A stretch of DNA of 64,000 bases from Vibrio algicola (GCF_009601765.2 NZ_CP045700.1:124001-188000); one strand, 5' to 3'. Numbered from the stretch's first letter, positions 22,227-32,941 are shown. Numbers and translations: made by a program. The notes: a model not told the origin generated them from the sequence alone.

Positions 22227-23060
22227 ATGCAGAGCAAAACAAATTTTCGTGATGTATTTTACGTTTCTGATGGAACCGCCATTACATCGGAAACATTAGG
22301 CCATGCGGTTTTAGGTCAGTTTCCGATTGAAGTTTCGCAAGTAACTTTGCCATTTGTTGAGACGGTTGAACGCGCGCAATATGTGAAAAATCAGATTAAT
22401 CAAAAGTTTATCGAGACGGGTGAAAAGCCATTAGTGTTTTTCTCGATCGTATTGCCGGAAATTAAAGCCATTATTGCTCAAGCTAACGCCAATTTGTATG
22501 ATGTTTTGAGTGTGTTAGTGGAACCATTAACGCGTGATTTACAGCTAGAGCCTGCGCCTAAATTACATCGATCTCACAGTATAAATAAAGATTCCGACAG
22601 TTATCAAAAACGAATTGCCGCGATTGAATACACGTTAGCGCACGATGATGGGGTATCGCTTAACAATCTTGAACAAGCGGATATCATTCTATTGGGCGTG
22701 TCGCGTTGTGGTAAAACGCCTACTTGCTTATACCTTGCGATGCAGTTTGGAGTGCGGGCGGTGAACTACCCGTTTATTGAAGATGACATGGCGAGACTAA
22801 AGTTGCCAAAAGAGATAGAACCCTACCGTTTCAAAACATTTGGCCTCACGATCGACACTGAACGCTTAATGGCGATCCGGCATGAACGTTATGCGAATAG
22901 CGAATATTCAAGCGAAAATCAATGTGGAAAAGAGCTCAACAAAGTCGAAAGTTTGTTCCGCCGCGAAGCGATCCCATACTTAAATACCACCACATTATCG
23001 GTGGAAGAAATTTCAACGCGCTTAATGGAAGTCAGTGGTTTGAAGCGAACACTGTGGTAA
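22227..23060 (+). CDS. ppsR: PEP synthase regulatory kinase/pyrophosphorylase
   Basis: A DUF299-family bifunctional enzyme that inactivates PpsA by ADP-dependent phosphorylation of its active-site Thr and restores it by phosphorolysis. The P-loop is visible as GVSRCGKTPTCLYLA (~residues 155-170), and the N-terminus has the family start (VFYVSDGTAITSETLGHAVL). 277 residues is typical. Its position next to ppsA agrees with its role. Confidence 0.95.
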   Translation: MQSKTNFRDVFYVSDGTAITSETLGHAVLGQFPIEVSQVTLPFVETVERAQYVKNQINQKFIETGEKPLVFFSIVLPEIKAIIAQANANLYDVLSVLVEPLTRDLQLEPAPKLHRSHSINKDSDSYQKRIAAIEYTLAHDDGVSLNNLEQADIILLGVSRCGKTPTCLYLAMQFGVRAVNYPFIEDDMARLKLPKEIEPYRFKTFGLTIDTERLMAIRHERYANSEYSSENQCGKELNKVESLFRREAIPYLNTTTLSVEEISTRLMEVSGLKRTLW

Positions 23061-23276
23061 AAAATGGTGTGATAAAGTTAATTAAGAACAAAAATTAAGC
23101 GCCGTGATAATACCTACTCCATAAATTTAATGCTCGTTCAAAATTGAGTACAGAGAAAAGTGTCAAAGGCTATGGATGGCCTTTTCTCAAGCACACAAGG
23201 ATGGATCAGCGTCTTTGCGGCGTATTCAAATTGATCAAATATTAAATGGAATTGGTATAACACAGAGAAGGCAAAA

Positions 23277-23315
23277 GAAAAGTCCGTCATTAAATAAAAT
23301 AATGACGGACTTTTT
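23277..23315. terminator. Bidirectional terminator after ppsR
   Basis: AAAAGTCCGTCATTA pairs with TAATGACGGACTTTT around an A/T-rich loop. It serves ppsR on the plus strand and the YeaR-like gene on the minus strand. The 270 bp between ppsR and the next gene otherwise hold only an unsupported short frame. Confidence 0.85.
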
Positions 23316-23332
23316 AGTTTATATTAAGGCAG

Positions 23333-23710
23333 TTATTCGTTATCTAACAACCCATCGATCTTGGTGCTATGAATACGTGAGCTTTTAAACATCGCTTTAT
23401 TGCCGGTATCGGTTTCCGACCAAAAGTTAATGTTAAATTGAGCATCATCACTCATTTCAACACGGTGCCAATATTGCGGCGGGCTGGTGGCAAAGGTTCC
23501 GGCTTTGATCACCACAGTTTGTTCTGGCTCAGTGGCGGCCTCGTCGGCAAACCCGTAGAAGGTCACGGTACCCTGCATTACGCAGATCTGACCAAACACA
23601 CCTTCGGCAGTATTATGGTGAGTTAATAACGCTTTTGGCACATTATCTTTAGTGAAAAAGTGAGTAGAGCGTTTGATTTTCCAATGACTTGGGATGACTA
23701 AGTGACTCAT
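23333..23710 (-). CDS. DUF1971 (YeaR/TehB-N-like) cupin protein
   Basis: A 125-residue single cupin-like domain. SHLVIPSHWKIKRSTHFF and PPQYWHRVEMSDDAQFNINF match the YeaR/TehB N-terminal family. In E. coli, YeaR is induced by nitrate and nitric oxide through NarL and NsrR. Placement 107 bp downstream of norR on the same strand fits an NO or nitrogen-oxide stress role. AAGGAGAG is 5-10 bases before the ATG. The biochemical function is not established. Confidence 0.8.
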   Translation of the reverse strand: MSHLVIPSHWKIKRSTHFFTKDNVPKALLTHHNTAEGVFGQICVMQGTVTFYGFADEAATEPEQTVVIKAGTFATSPPQYWHRVEMSDDAQFNINFWSETDTGNKAMFKSSRIHSTKIDGLLDNE

Positions 23711-23817
23711 ATTTCTCTCCTTAAAAATACCCTTGGTACTTGAAGCTACGTATCTGCGCTCAAGACTGTGAGTATGTCGTTATAAATAATGACTTTGGTT
23801 GAGTTTCAATTTCAATT

Positions 23818-25419
23818 TTAATTTTTTAAGCCTAGGCGCTTGGCTAAACGATGCAAGTTTCCACTGTCGATTTGCAGATCTCGAGCGGTGGCAGCCCAGT
23901 TTTGTTGGTTATTATTGAGTGCGGTAGTGATAATTTGAGTTTGAAAATCTTCGGTAGCTTGTTTGAGCCCAGCTTGAGGATCAATATTTGGCGCAAGATC
24001 TAACGTCTGCGGCAATAAATTTTCGTTAGCGGCAGTTTGATGGCTTGATGATTGTGGCTTAGACGAAGCCGCTTGGGTTAATTCAAAATGATGCGGCTGC
24101 AGGATCACATGGCTCGATGGCATATTCTCTTTGCGGCTAAAGATTTCAGTTCTGGCTAAAACGGCTGCGCGATGAATTGAATGCTCTAACTGGCGCACGT
24201 TGCCCGGCCAAGGGTATTGGCGCAGTAAATTTAACGCGGCTGGTGAAATGCTTAAATGATTAAGATTTAGTTTGTTTTTGCACTTTTCGATAAAGAAACC
24301 ACTGAGCAAAGTGGTATCACCTTCACGCTCGCGTAAGGCAGGAACATGGATCGGGAACACACTCAATCTGTGGTATAAATCGGCGCGAAATTGCCCAGTC
24401 ACCACATCTTGATGCAAATCGCGATTGGTCGCCGCCACAATGCGGGTATTCACTTTTAATACGCTGTCATCACCGACGCGTTGTAAGTCGCCATATTGCA
24501 GCACTCGTAACAATTTTGATTGCAGCCCTAATGGCAATTCGCCGACTTCATCTAAAAATAGTGTCCCGTTATCGGCCAGTTCAAATTTGCCTTTTCGGTG
24601 GCTGATCGCGCCAGTAAAGGCTCCTTTGACATGACCAAATAATTCACTTTCTGCCACCGACTCTGGTAGCGCAGCGCAGTTTAGATATACCAAAGTTTGT
24701 TTAGCGCGGTTTGATTGAGCGTGGATAGAGGCGGCAACCAGCTCTTTACCTACGCCCGTTTCCCCCATCACTAAGACAGAAAGATCAGTATTGGCGACTG
24801 CTTGGATCTGCATGCGTAAATCCATCATCGCGCCAGATTGACCAATCATTTCTTCATCCAATTTTATGTCTTTGGTGACTTGCGGGCTATTGGCGCTGAC
24901 ATTGACGACTTGTAACTCTAATTGTTTCATTAACAGGGATGTATGCAAACTGGCAGCGGCCAATGCACTAATGGTTCTTAAATCTCGGTCGCTAAATTGG
25001 TCAAATTGGTGAGCATCAAACCCATCGATGGTTAACGCGCCAATTAAATTGCCATGGGCGATCAGGGGTAAGCCGACACAAGCATGTACATGCAGTTTAT
25101 CGCCTTTATTGGGAATTAACCCATCGTAAGGATCGGCAATATCACTGTCGGCCGGAAAGCGCACCACATCCCCCGCGCGAGCAATGGCTTCAAGACGCGG
25201 GTGCTCATTGATATTAAACCGGCGTCCCATCACTTCTTCATACAAACCATCAATGGCCAGTGGCACAAATTGCTGATCGCGATAAGCCAATAACGCTGCT
25301 GCATCGCACTTTAATAAATTACGCAGCACTTCCAACAGACGGTCAAATCTATCTTGATTGGAGATCCCTAGAGTCAGATCTAATGCTAATTGAGTAATTT
25401 GAGTGTGAAATTGCTGCAT
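23818..25419 (-). CDS. norR: NO-responsive sigma-54 activator NorR
   Basis: Three domains: an N-terminal GAF domain (residues ~20-165) that holds the NO-sensing non-haem iron in known NorR, a central AAA+ domain (~190-425) with Walker A GETGVGKE and the sigma-54-contacting loop GAFTGA, and a C-terminal helix-turn-helix (ending at 533: [20 protein letters not shown]). It is divergent from norV, with GTCA-N3-TGAC type sites and a -24/-12 promoter between them, exactly the known NorR circuit. Confidence 0.95.
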   Translation of the reverse strand: MQQFHTQITQLALDLTLGISNQDRFDRLLEVLRNLLKCDAAALLAYRDQQFVPLAIDGLYEEVMGRRFNINEHPRLEAIARAGDVVRFPADSDIADPYDGLIPNKGDKLHVHACVGLPLIAHGNLIGALTIDGFDAHQFDQFSDRDLRTISALAAASLHTSLLMKQLELQVVNVSANSPQVTKDIKLDEEMIGQSGAMMDLRMQIQAVANTDLSVLVMGETGVGKELVAASIHAQSNRAKQTLVYLNCAALPESVAESELFGHVKGAFTGAISHRKGKFELADNGTLFLDEVGELPLGLQSKLLRVLQYGDLQRVGDDSVLKVNTRIVAATNRDLHQDVVTGQFRADLYHRLSVFPIHVPALREREGDTTLLSGFFIEKCKNKLNLNHLSISPAALNLLRQYPWPGNVRQLEHSIHRAAVLARTEIFSRKENMPSSHVILQPHHFELTQAASSKPQSSSHQTAANENLLPQTLDLAPNIDPQAGLKQATEDFQTQIITTALNNNQQNWAATARDLQIDSGNLHRLAKRLGLKN

Positions 25420-25497
25420 GTTGTTTACCTAAGTCGCCGTCATTTTAGAGTGGTCATATTGAGAGCGTTCACACTAGCTGAAGCGTGGATATATACT

Positions 25498-25552
25498 GTC
25501 AATGTGACATTGTGCTGTCACATTGATACTACTCGGGTTTTGTCAAAATGAC
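25498..25552. promoter_or_regulatory. Three NorR enhancer sites
   Basis: GTCAATGTGAC (25498-25508), GTCACATTGAT (25517-25527, one half imperfect) and GTCAAAATGAC (25542-25552) fit the GT-N7-AC NorR pattern. Three sites upstream of a sigma-54 promoter is also the E. coli norVW arrangement. Confidence 0.8.
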
Positions 25553-25605
25553 ATACTACTAAAGAGTAAAAAACGTAACTCATTGAATATTAAAGATCTA
25601 AAAAG

Positions 25606-25622
25606 TTGGCACGCTAACTGCA
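25606..25622 (+). promoter_or_regulatory. Sigma-54 promoter of norVW
   Basis: TTGGCACGCTAACTGCA has GG and GC separated by exactly ten bases, as the -24/-12 consensus requires. It lies about 90 bp before the norV ATG and just downstream of the NorR sites. Confidence 0.88.
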
Positions 25623-25712
25623 ATATACAGGGCAGAGAGTTAATTAATTTTAGTATTGATGCCTAAATTGATAAGGCGGCAATACAGTTTAGTATTTTAT
25701 TCAGGAGTCTTT

Positions 25713-27287
25713 ATGTCTATTCATGTTAAAAACAATATCCACTGGGTTGGTCAGCGCGATTGGGAAGTACAAAACTTCCATGGTACAGAATACAAAATCA
25801 CCCGTGGTACCAGTTATAACAGCTACCTTATTCGTGAAGAAAAAACCGTTCTTATTGATACAGTAGATCATCGCTTCAGCCAGCAGTTTATCCAAAACTT
25901 AGAAATGGAAATTGATCTCAATGAGATTGATTACATTGTTATCAACCATGCTGAAGAAGATCATGCCGGTGCGTTAGGTGCATTATTAGCTAAAATTCCC
26001 AACACGCCAATTTACTGTACCGAAAACGCGGTGGATTCTATTACCGGTCATCACCATCAGCCAGATTGGAACTTCAATGTGGTGAGAACTGGCGACAGCA
26101 TCGATTTGGGTAACGGTAAAGCATTAGTGTTTGTTGAATCTCCAATGTTGCATTGGCCAGACAGCATGATGACTTACATGACAGGCGACGCAGTATTGTT
26201 TAGTAACGATGCATTTGGTCAACACTACTGTGACGAGCACTTGTTTAACGATGAAGTTGATCAAGTGGAATTATACGAGCAATGCCTACGTTACTACGCC
26301 AATATTTTAACCCCGTTTAGCGCCTTGGTGACGGCTAAAATTAAAGAAGTATTAAGCCTTGAGTTGCCAGTGGATATGATTGCCACCGCGCACGGTATTG
26401 TTTGGCGTGATAACCCAACTCAAATTATTCATCAATATCTTGAGTGGGCGGATAATTACCAAGAAGATCGTATTACCTTATTCTACGATTCAATGTCTAA
26501 CAACACGCGTATGATGGCCGATGGTATTGCACAAGGTATTCACGATATTGACCCGAACGTGGCAGTAAAAGTGTTTAACGTGTCGCTTCATGACAAAAAT
26601 GAGATCCTCTCTAGCGTATTCCGCTCAAAAGGTATCTTAGTGGGATCTTCAACCATGAATAATGTGATGATGCCAAAAGTGGCGGGCATGTTAGAAGAAA
26701 TTACCGGTATGCGCTTTAAGAATAAAAAAGCGGCGGCATTTGGTAGTTACGGTTGGAATGGTGGCGCGGTAGACCGTATCCACACTCGCTTAATGGATTG
26801 TGGTTTTGAAACGGCGATCAGCAAGAAAACTAAGTGGCGTCCAGATGGGAAAGCGATGCAAGAATGTCGTGAATATGGTCGTCAGATCGCGCGTGAATGG
26901 GCACTGTATGAGTTATCCAACACCATTTCTCCAATTGTTAAGCAAACCACAGGTGTTCCGGTATCAAAAGCGGTACCGAATGAAGTGAAGCAAGCAGCCA
27001 ATGCGCCAGTAACGGGTATTGCGATCCCTGCTGCAAGCGTTGAAATTGAAGCGCCAAAGACAACAGAACAAACAAGTAATGATGCAAATGATCAAGCAAT
27101 GCTGTGTACCGTGTGCCAATGGGTTTATGAGCCTGAACTCGGCGAACCAAATCAAGGGGTAGAGCCAGGAACCGCTTGGGCTGAAGTGCCAGAATATTTC
27201 TTATGCCCAGATTGCGGTATTGGTAAAGAAGTGTTTGAACCTTGTGCTAGCAAGCTAGGTAAAAACAACGGCTCACAGGTGGCTTAA
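25713..27287 (+). CDS. norV: Anaerobic nitric oxide reductase flavorubredoxin
   Basis: Reduces NO to N2O. The N-terminal metallo-beta-lactamase-like diiron domain (residues ~1-250) has the ligands in [12 protein letters not shown] and a later His (ATAHGIVW). The flavodoxin domain (~255-400) begins [17 protein letters not shown], and the C-terminal rubredoxin has the two Cys pairs CTVCQW and CPDCGIG. The ATG at 25713 follows CAGGAG; the frame extends 19 codons further upstream without such a site and overruns the promoter leader. The norW start overlaps its stop by one base. Confidence 0.95.
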   Translation: MSIHVKNNIHWVGQRDWEVQNFHGTEYKITRGTSYNSYLIREEKTVLIDTVDHRFSQQFIQNLEMEIDLNEIDYIVINHAEEDHAGALGALLAKIPNTPIYCTENAVDSITGHHHQPDWNFNVVRTGDSIDLGNGKALVFVESPMLHWPDSMMTYMTGDAVLFSNDAFGQHYCDEHLFNDEVDQVELYEQCLRYYANILTPFSALVTAKIKEVLSLELPVDMIATAHGIVWRDNPTQIIHQYLEWADNYQEDRITLFYDSMSNNTRMMADGIAQGIHDIDPNVAVKVFNVSLHDKNEILSSVFRSKGILVGSSTMNNVMMPKVAGMLEEITGMRFKNKKAAAFGSYGWNGGAVDRIHTRLMDCGFETAISKKTKWRPDGKAMQECREYGRQIAREWALYELSNTISPIVKQTTGVPVSKAVPNEVKQAANAPVTGIAIPAASVEIEAPKTTEQTSNDANDQAMLCTVCQWVYEPELGEPNQGVEPGTAWAEVPEYFLCPDCGIGKEVFEPCASKLGKNNGSQVA

Positions 27288-28444
27288 TGAGTAATCCAAT
27301 TATGATCATAGGCAGTGGTTTTGCTGCCTATCAATTAGTGAAAACGCTACGTCGCACCGACACTGATACGCCGATCACAGTGATCACAGCCGATGATGGC
27401 CATGATTATAACAAGCCCGATCTGAGCCATGTATTTTCTAAAAATCAAGATGCTGCCGCCCTTATTCGTCAAACGGCAGAGGTGTTTGCACAAGAAAATG
27501 GCGTGACTATTATGACTGACACGCGCATCAAAGCGATTGATAGCCAAGCACAAACCGTGACATGTCAAAACGATCAGGTCATGGGTTATGCAAAATTAGT
27601 GTTGGCGACAGGCGCGTCTGCTTTTGTGCCACCGATGACAGGATCAGCGGTTGAACACATAGTGACGTTAAATAGTCGGGTTGAATTTCAAGCCGCACAG
27701 CAAGAGCTAAGCCAAGCCGAACATGTCTTGATCATTGGCGCGGGTTTAATTGGGACTGAGCTGGCGATGGATTTAGCGTCTGCGGGCAAAACGGTATCAT
27801 TGGTCGATCCCTGCGATAGCGTGATGGCCACCTTATTACCGGATGTCGTATCTGCGCCACTGCAAAAGCAATTGCGTAAACGTGGGGTCAAACTGCAGTT
27901 AAGCAATAGTGTGCAAAATTTAGATAAAACCGAATTTGGCATTGAAGTGACGCTGGAGTCTGGCGAGCAATTTTTAGTTGATAGCGTGATCTCAGCGGCG
28001 GGCCTAAAGCCGAATGTACAATTGGCTCAGCAAGCTGGGTTAGAAGTGGGCAAAGGTATTGTGGTCGACCGTCAATTACAAACCTCACAGCCTAATATTT
28101 ATGCGATTGGTGATTGTGCGCAAATTGAAAACAAGGTGTTGTCTTACCTGCAACCGACCTTATTAAGCGCCAATGTATTGGCCAAAGGCTTGCTCAATGC
28201 CGATCAAGAAAATGCCGCACTCAAATTGGCGTCGATGTTGGTGAAAGTGAAAACGCCGGATCTGCCAATCCAATTAAGCGGTCACACTGGTGAGAGTGTT
28301 TATCGTTGGCAAGTAGAACTCGATGGCGACGGTATTACTGCCAAAGCGTTTAATGTTGATGATGCCTTAGTGGGCTTTGTGGTCACGCAAAATCACATGA
28401 AAAACGCCTTCCCAATGCTAAGAGAATTACCCGCTTTGTTGTAA
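27287..28444 (+). CDS. norW: NADH:flavorubredoxin reductase
   Basis: An FAD/NAD(P)-binding reductase that passes electrons from NADH to the rubredoxin domain of NorV. The FAD motif is at the start (IMIIGSGFAAYQLVKTLR), the NAD motif at ~residue 145 (LIIGAGLIGTELAMDLASAG) and the second FAD motif at ~270 (IYAIGDCAQI). Length 385, close to the enteric protein. It is translationally coupled to norV. Confidence 0.95.
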   Translation: MSNPIMIIGSGFAAYQLVKTLRRTDTDTPITVITADDGHDYNKPDLSHVFSKNQDAAALIRQTAEVFAQENGVTIMTDTRIKAIDSQAQTVTCQNDQVMGYAKLVLATGASAFVPPMTGSAVEHIVTLNSRVEFQAAQQELSQAEHVLIIGAGLIGTELAMDLASAGKTVSLVDPCDSVMATLLPDVVSAPLQKQLRKRGVKLQLSNSVQNLDKTEFGIEVTLESGEQFLVDSVISAAGLKPNVQLAQQAGLEVGKGIVVDRQLQTSQPNIYAIGDCAQIENKVLSYLQPTLLSANVLAKGLLNADQENAALKLASMLVKVKTPDLPIQLSGHTGESVYRWQVELDGDGITAKAFNVDDALVGFVVTQNHMKNAFPMLRELPALL

Positions 28445-28566
28445 ACAGAGCAGAGCGAATAGCAATAATTGAAGTTGCCGCAGAGTCATTTTTATACTGA
28501 TGGTAACAACAAAGTGTCAGCTTCAATTAAGCTAAAAGCGGAAAGGATAAAATCAAGGAGAGCCGA

Positions 28567-28743
28567 ATGAGCATGCAAATTCTAAATCGTTATGTTGACC
28601 AAGTAAGTCAAAAAATTACCGTTTATGTCAGCCAACTCGGTCAATGCAAAAACAGTGAATGTGAGTTAGAAACCGCGCAGCAATGCCAGCGGGAATTGGC
28701 GTGTGAGAATTGCCAGAGGCATCGTTCGGGATCTTCTCGTTAA
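28567..28743 (+). CDS. Small cysteine-rich protein downstream of norVW
   Basis: A 58-residue frame with a clear ribosome site (AAGGAG) and ATG at 28567, ending at TAA 28741. Six Cys occur in 25 residues with spacing C-x4-C-x7-C-x5-C-x2-C and end in the C-E-N-C pair, suggesting metal binding or redox chemistry. It is 122 bp after norW on the same strand and may belong to the NO-response transcript. I do not recognise the family. Confidence 0.6.
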   Translation: MSMQILNRYVDQVSQKITVYVSQLGQCKNSECELETAQQCQRELACENCQRHRSGSSR

Positions 28744-28897
28744 ATGATGCCAAATGTGGCGACATTGTTAAATCAATCAAACGGCATAGGAGAATATCCT
28801 GTGCCGTTTTTGATCTTTTTCTGTCAAAACTGCCTATTCGTAACCACTTTTTTGCTTTGAGGGGTATAATCGCGTTTTAGCTTAAAATGAACTCGCC

Positions 28898-29662
28898 ATG
28901 CTTGATTTTATACTGCACTTCAAACCCGATATTCTTAGTGATTCTCAATTTTATTTTCTGATCTTATTAAGTGGCATGACTTCGATGCTCAATACCATTA
29001 TTGGTGTTGGTGGTGGCGCGACGCTGATTGCTTTTATGATCACCATGATCCCAGCACAAGCGGTTATTCCGGTGCATGCGGTGGTGCAACTGGGTTCTAA
29101 TGCCGGCCGTGCATTTTTGATGCGCAAGTACATCGAAAGGAAATTTCTCGGCTGGTACTTTGTTGGTGCAGTGATTGGCGCGATTATTGGTGGTCAACTG
29201 GCCCTGAATTTACCGACCCGTTATTTAGAGCTTATTCTGGCGGTGTTTATTTTGATCAGCAGCTGGGTGCCAATCAATTTAAGCTTGAAAGGCACGAAAG
29301 GTTTAGTAGGGATTGGCTTTCTGACGACTTTCCTTAGCATGTTTGTTGGCGCTACCGGACCATTATTGATCGCCACGGTGAAAAACTTATTGCCCGATCG
29401 CCGTCAACTGGGCGCGACTATGGCTTGCTTTATGTCAATGCAACACACCATTAAAGTGGTGGTGTTTGCTTTCTTAGGTTTTGCATTTAAAGATTGGATC
29501 GGGGTGATCGCCTTGATGATCGCCTGTGGTTTTGTGGGCACTTATATTGGCAAACGTATTTTATATAAAGTGTCGAACCAACATTTTCATACCATTCTTA
29601 AAGTGGCGTTAACCTTTATTGCGCTGCGTTTGATTGTCGGATTCTTTACTGGTAGTCATTAA
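28898..29662 (+). CDS. TSUP-family (TauE/SafE) membrane transporter
   Basis: A 254-residue protein with about 8 membrane helices and two internal repeats. Glycine-rich GVGGGATLIAFM follows the first helix, as in TSUP proteins, which export or import sulfite, sulfoacetate and related organosulfur anions. The substrate here is unknown. It stands alone between the norVW group and the hydrogenase remnant. Confidence 0.82.
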   Translation: MLDFILHFKPDILSDSQFYFLILLSGMTSMLNTIIGVGGGATLIAFMITMIPAQAVIPVHAVVQLGSNAGRAFLMRKYIERKFLGWYFVGAVIGAIIGGQLALNLPTRYLELILAVFILISSWVPINLSLKGTKGLVGIGFLTTFLSMFVGATGPLLIATVKNLLPDRRQLGATMACFMSMQHTIKVVVFAFLGFAFKDWIGVIALMIACGFVGTYIGKRILYKVSNQHFHTILKVALTFIALRLIVGFFTGSH

Positions 29663-29823
29663 TAGCAGATACATTTCTTCGTTATTACGGCTGGTGTTGA
29701 AATAATTTCAATTATCCACTTAAAGTAAAACCGCAATAAAATGGGCTGTGACCGATTTCTTAGGAGAAAAGTCATTGCTCATTTTTTATTTATCTTCTGA
29801 TGATGGTCATAGAGTATGTTTAA

Positions 29824-31482
29824 GGACACCTGCGCATAGACTGCGAAATTGATAACGGTGTGGTGACCAAAGCTTGGTCGTCAGGCACCATGTGGCGCGG
29901 AATGGAAAACATTTTACAAGGCACTAGCCCAATTGATGCGTGGACCATTACTCAACGAATTTGTGGCGTTTGTACCACGATTCATGCACTTTCTTCAGTA
30001 AAAGCGGTGGAAAATGCGCTCGATTTAGACGTGCCATTAAACGCCCAATATATTCGTAATATCATTCAAGCGGCGCACGGTATTCAAGATCACGTTGTGC
30101 ACTTTTATCAATTATCGGCGCTTGATTGGGTGGATATTACCTCGGCCTTAAAAGCGGATCCGGCCAAAGCGGCGGCATTGGCAAATTCAGTGTCGTTATG
30201 GGAAGGCAATTCTGTGGCTGAATTTACCAAAGTGAAAGGTAAAATTTAGGGGTTAGTCGACAGTGGTCAATTGGGCATTTTTGCCAATGGTTACTGGGAA
30301 CATCCTAAAATGCAGCTGCCACCAGAAGTAAACTTGATTTGCTTTGCCCACTATTTACAAGCGTTAGAGTGTCAGCGTGACGCGACTCGCGTGGTGGCCC
30401 TGCTGGGAGGAAAAAGCCCGCACATTCAAAACCTAGCGGTGGGCGGCGTTGCAAACCCTATCAACCTTGATGGGATTGAAGTGCTTAATATCGAACGTTT
30501 AGATTTTCTAAAAAGCTTTATCGATCGCTTAGAAGGCTTTATTGAAAACGTCTACAAACCGGATGCGGTGCTACTGGCTTGCTACTATCCTGATGCGTTT
30601 AAAACTGGCGGAGGGGTAAAAAATTACATCTCAGTGCCTAACTTCCCTGTGGATGAAAAAAGCACCGAATTTGTGATGGAAGGCGGCTTTATAAAAGATG
30701 GCGATCTTGCTACTTTCCGTCCGATCACCAGCTACACCGACGACTGGTTGATCAAAGGCATTACTGAATCAACCAAACACTCATGGTATGACGATGAAGG
30801 TAAACTGCACCCGTGGGAAGGGCAAACCGAACCTAATTACACTGGTTGGGATGCCGACGATAAATACAGTTGGGTGAAGTCTCCGGCGTTTTATGGCGAA
30901 GCGGTGCAGTTAGGGCCACTGGCGAACATGATGTGTATGATCACCGCCGGAAACCAAGACTGCCAACGTCATTTCGATGATATTACTCGCATTATCAATG
31001 ATGTCAGCCATCGTCAATATGGTTTAGAAGATATGCACTCTACTATGGGGCGTGTGATCGCGCGTGCGGTCCGTTGTGGCATGTTGCACGAAGTGGTGAC
31101 TGATCAATTTAATCGCTTGATCGCCAATATCAAAAAAGGCGACACCAGCACGTATAACAAACCGGATATGCCTGATACTGAAATTAAAGGTGTCGGTTTT
31201 CTGGAAGCGCCGCGCGGCATGTTGTCGCATTGGGTGGTGATTGAAGAAGGCAAAATCAAGAACTACCAAGCGGTGGTGCCATCGACTTGGAACGCCGGTC
31301 CGCGTAATGAAGACTGTGTCCCTGGGCCTTACGAGCAAGCTTTGGTTGGGTTACCCGTTGCCGATTTAGACAAACCATTGGAAGTGCTGCGCGTTATTCA
31401 CTCATTTGATCCTTGCATGTCTTGTGCGATCCATTTGTTTGATACCGAAGGCCTGCCAGTTAATGTGATTAAGGTTCTGTAA
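29824..31482 (+). pseudogene. hyaB: [NiFe]-hydrogenase large subunit, decayed
   Basis: Homology starts abruptly at GHLRIDCEIDNG (29824), just after an in-frame TAA, so the first dozen or so residues (normally ending ...TRIEG) and the start codon are gone. Both nickel-site motifs survive: QRICGVCTTIHA near the N-terminus and DPCMSCAIH at the C-terminus, with the His-terminated tail that the HyaD protease removes. An in-frame TAG (30247-30249) breaks the middle; reading continues in the same frame with normal sequence, so it is a point nonsense mutation. No small-subunit gene lies upstream. Two lesions plus the missing partner make this non-functional. Confidence 0.9.
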
Positions 31483-31991
31483 TGGCGGCATTATTATTAG
31501 GGGTGGGCAATTTACTGCTCACCGATGAAGCGATTGGCGTGGAAGTGATCCGCGCCTTTGAGCAACACTATCACACCCCCGATGCGCTAGAAGTGGTGGA
31601 TGGTGGCACTGCGGGCATGGAGTTGCTGGATTTTTTAATCGATAAAGACGTGGTGATCATTGTTGATGCGGTTAAGCATAAAGCGGTGCCTGGCACGGTG
31701 ATATTGCTTGAAGATGACGCCATTCCAGCTTTATTTACGCAGAAGATCTCGCCTCATCAATTGGGATTAGGGGATCTGTTATCGTCGCTGATTATGCTCG
31801 ATCGTTACCCGAAGAAATTGTACTTGGTTGGCGCGATCCCACAATCTATCGAGCCGCATATTGGCATGACAGAGACCTTGCTTGGCAAAGTGGATCCGAT
31901 GCTCGCTCATGTGGTGGACTTACTGACTCAGCATGGTTTTGATCTGCAAAAAAAAGCGCAGATAGACGATAAGTCATCATCATGTGTATAG
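31482..31991 (+). CDS. hyaD: Hydrogenase maturation protease
   Basis: A HyaD/HupD-type endopeptidase, 169 residues, that trims the large-subunit C-terminus after nickel insertion. The nickel-sensing acidic residues and His are in place: GVGNLLLTDEAIGVEV, VDGGTAGMELL, and KISPHQLGLGDLL. It overlaps the hyaB stop by one base and hypC by ten. It looks intact although its substrate is broken, so loss of the system is probably recent. Confidence 0.92.
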   Translation: MAALLLGVGNLLLTDEAIGVEVIRAFEQHYHTPDALEVVDGGTAGMELLDFLIDKDVVIIVDAVKHKAVPGTVILLEDDAIPALFTQKISPHQLGLGDLLSSLIMLDRYPKKLYLVGAIPQSIEPHIGMTETLLGKVDPMLAHVVDLLTQHGFDLQKKAQIDDKSSSCV

Positions 31992-32230
31992 GTATTCCTA
32001 GCCAAGTGGTTGCATTAGGCAATGGTACTGCCCGCGTTCGCTGTTTAGACAGTGAGCGCGAAGTTAGCCTGTTATTGATGTCAGATAACGTCGAGTTAGG
32101 CGATTATTTGCTGATCCAAGCAGGCGGCTTTGCGGTGGAAGTATGGCCAGAATCTGATGCCTTAGCCACGTTAGCGCTATTAACTGGCTCCGATAATACA
32201 GAGAACTCAAATGAATCTATCTCCCGCTGA
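31982..32230 (+). CDS. hypC: HypC/HupF-family hydrogenase assembly chaperone
   Basis: 82 residues beginning MCIGIPSQVV, the signature with the essential N-terminal Cys that carries the Fe(CN)2CO unit. The small OB-like fold continues through LLLMSDNVELGDYLLIQAGGFAVEV. It overlaps hyaD upstream and the next frame downstream. HupF-type genes sit inside uptake-hydrogenase operons, as here. Confidence 0.88.
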   Translation: MCIGIPSQVVALGNGTARVRCLDSEREVSLLLMSDNVELGDYLLIQAGGFAVEVWPESDALATLALLTGSDNTENSNESISR

Positions 32231-32640
32231 TATTGCTCAAAATAAAGTCGATATTGAAGCTGTGTATCAGCGTATTTTTGCTCAACAGATGCAGTCACTG
32301 CCCTTTGTTTCGCCTCATATTGAGATTGAAATGGTGAGCTTGCAGCCGTATCAACTAAAATCAAGCGCACATATACAAAGCGTGCAACTGGATTACCAGC
32401 GTATATCGATTGAACCGTGCTTAATTGGGCTGACTCAATCACAAGTGATGCAACGTATTGGTCAGTTGATCAGCTTGTGCCCGGTTTCCCATCAAGTCGC
32501 CAGTTTGGCCAGTTTTTCAGTCGCGCAAGCCACAACGTGCCCTGAGATTTCTGTTGAGCAACAAACACAATTAAAGCAAGAGTGGATCAACACTTACGCA
32601 ATGCAATGGATGCAAGTTGCTCAACGCTTGAACCTTGCTA
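32211..32640 (+). pseudogene. HupK-like hydrogenase assembly protein, 3' truncated
   Basis: The frame overlaps the end of hypC. Its ISLCPVSHQVASLASF segment recalls the CxxCPVxH site of hydrogenase large subunits that is partly kept in HupK assembly proteins. Plausible sequence ends near residue 140, after which the reading frame becomes low-quality and runs through the tRNA-Gly gene, so the native 3' part appears deleted. The family call is tentative and rests on this motif and operon position. Confidence 0.5.
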
Positions 32641-32799
32641 ACGTTATCATTACCGCATGGTTTAACGCTGTCGGTTTCTTTTTGGACTTTAATTGCACAA
32701 AAAGGCATCAAACAAACTTTTTTTTGTATTTAGGTCTTTCATTTCCTTTAAGTTGTGGCATCATTACTGTGCTTTCCAAGAGAGCCAATCTCAAAGTAA

Positions 32800-32874
<75 letters not shown>

Positions 32875-32911
32875 ATCGTTTTTTCAACACCATTCCAATG
32901 TAAGCCCTTGA

Positions 32912-32941
32912 AAATCAACACTCTTTATTGAGTGATTTTTT
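32912..32941 (+). terminator. Terminator after tRNA-Gly
   Basis: AAATCAACACTC pairs with GAGTG-ATTT across a short loop and is followed by TTTTTT. Confidence 0.75.

Noticed and set aside
23176..23388. 70-codon open frame after ppsR
   Set aside because: It passes through the bidirectional terminator and into the end of the YeaR-like gene on the other strand.
30247..30249. TAG in hyaB as a recoded amino acid
   Set aside because: Some hydrogenases use UGA for selenocysteine near the nickel site, but this is UAG in mid-protein, and the gene also lacks its start.
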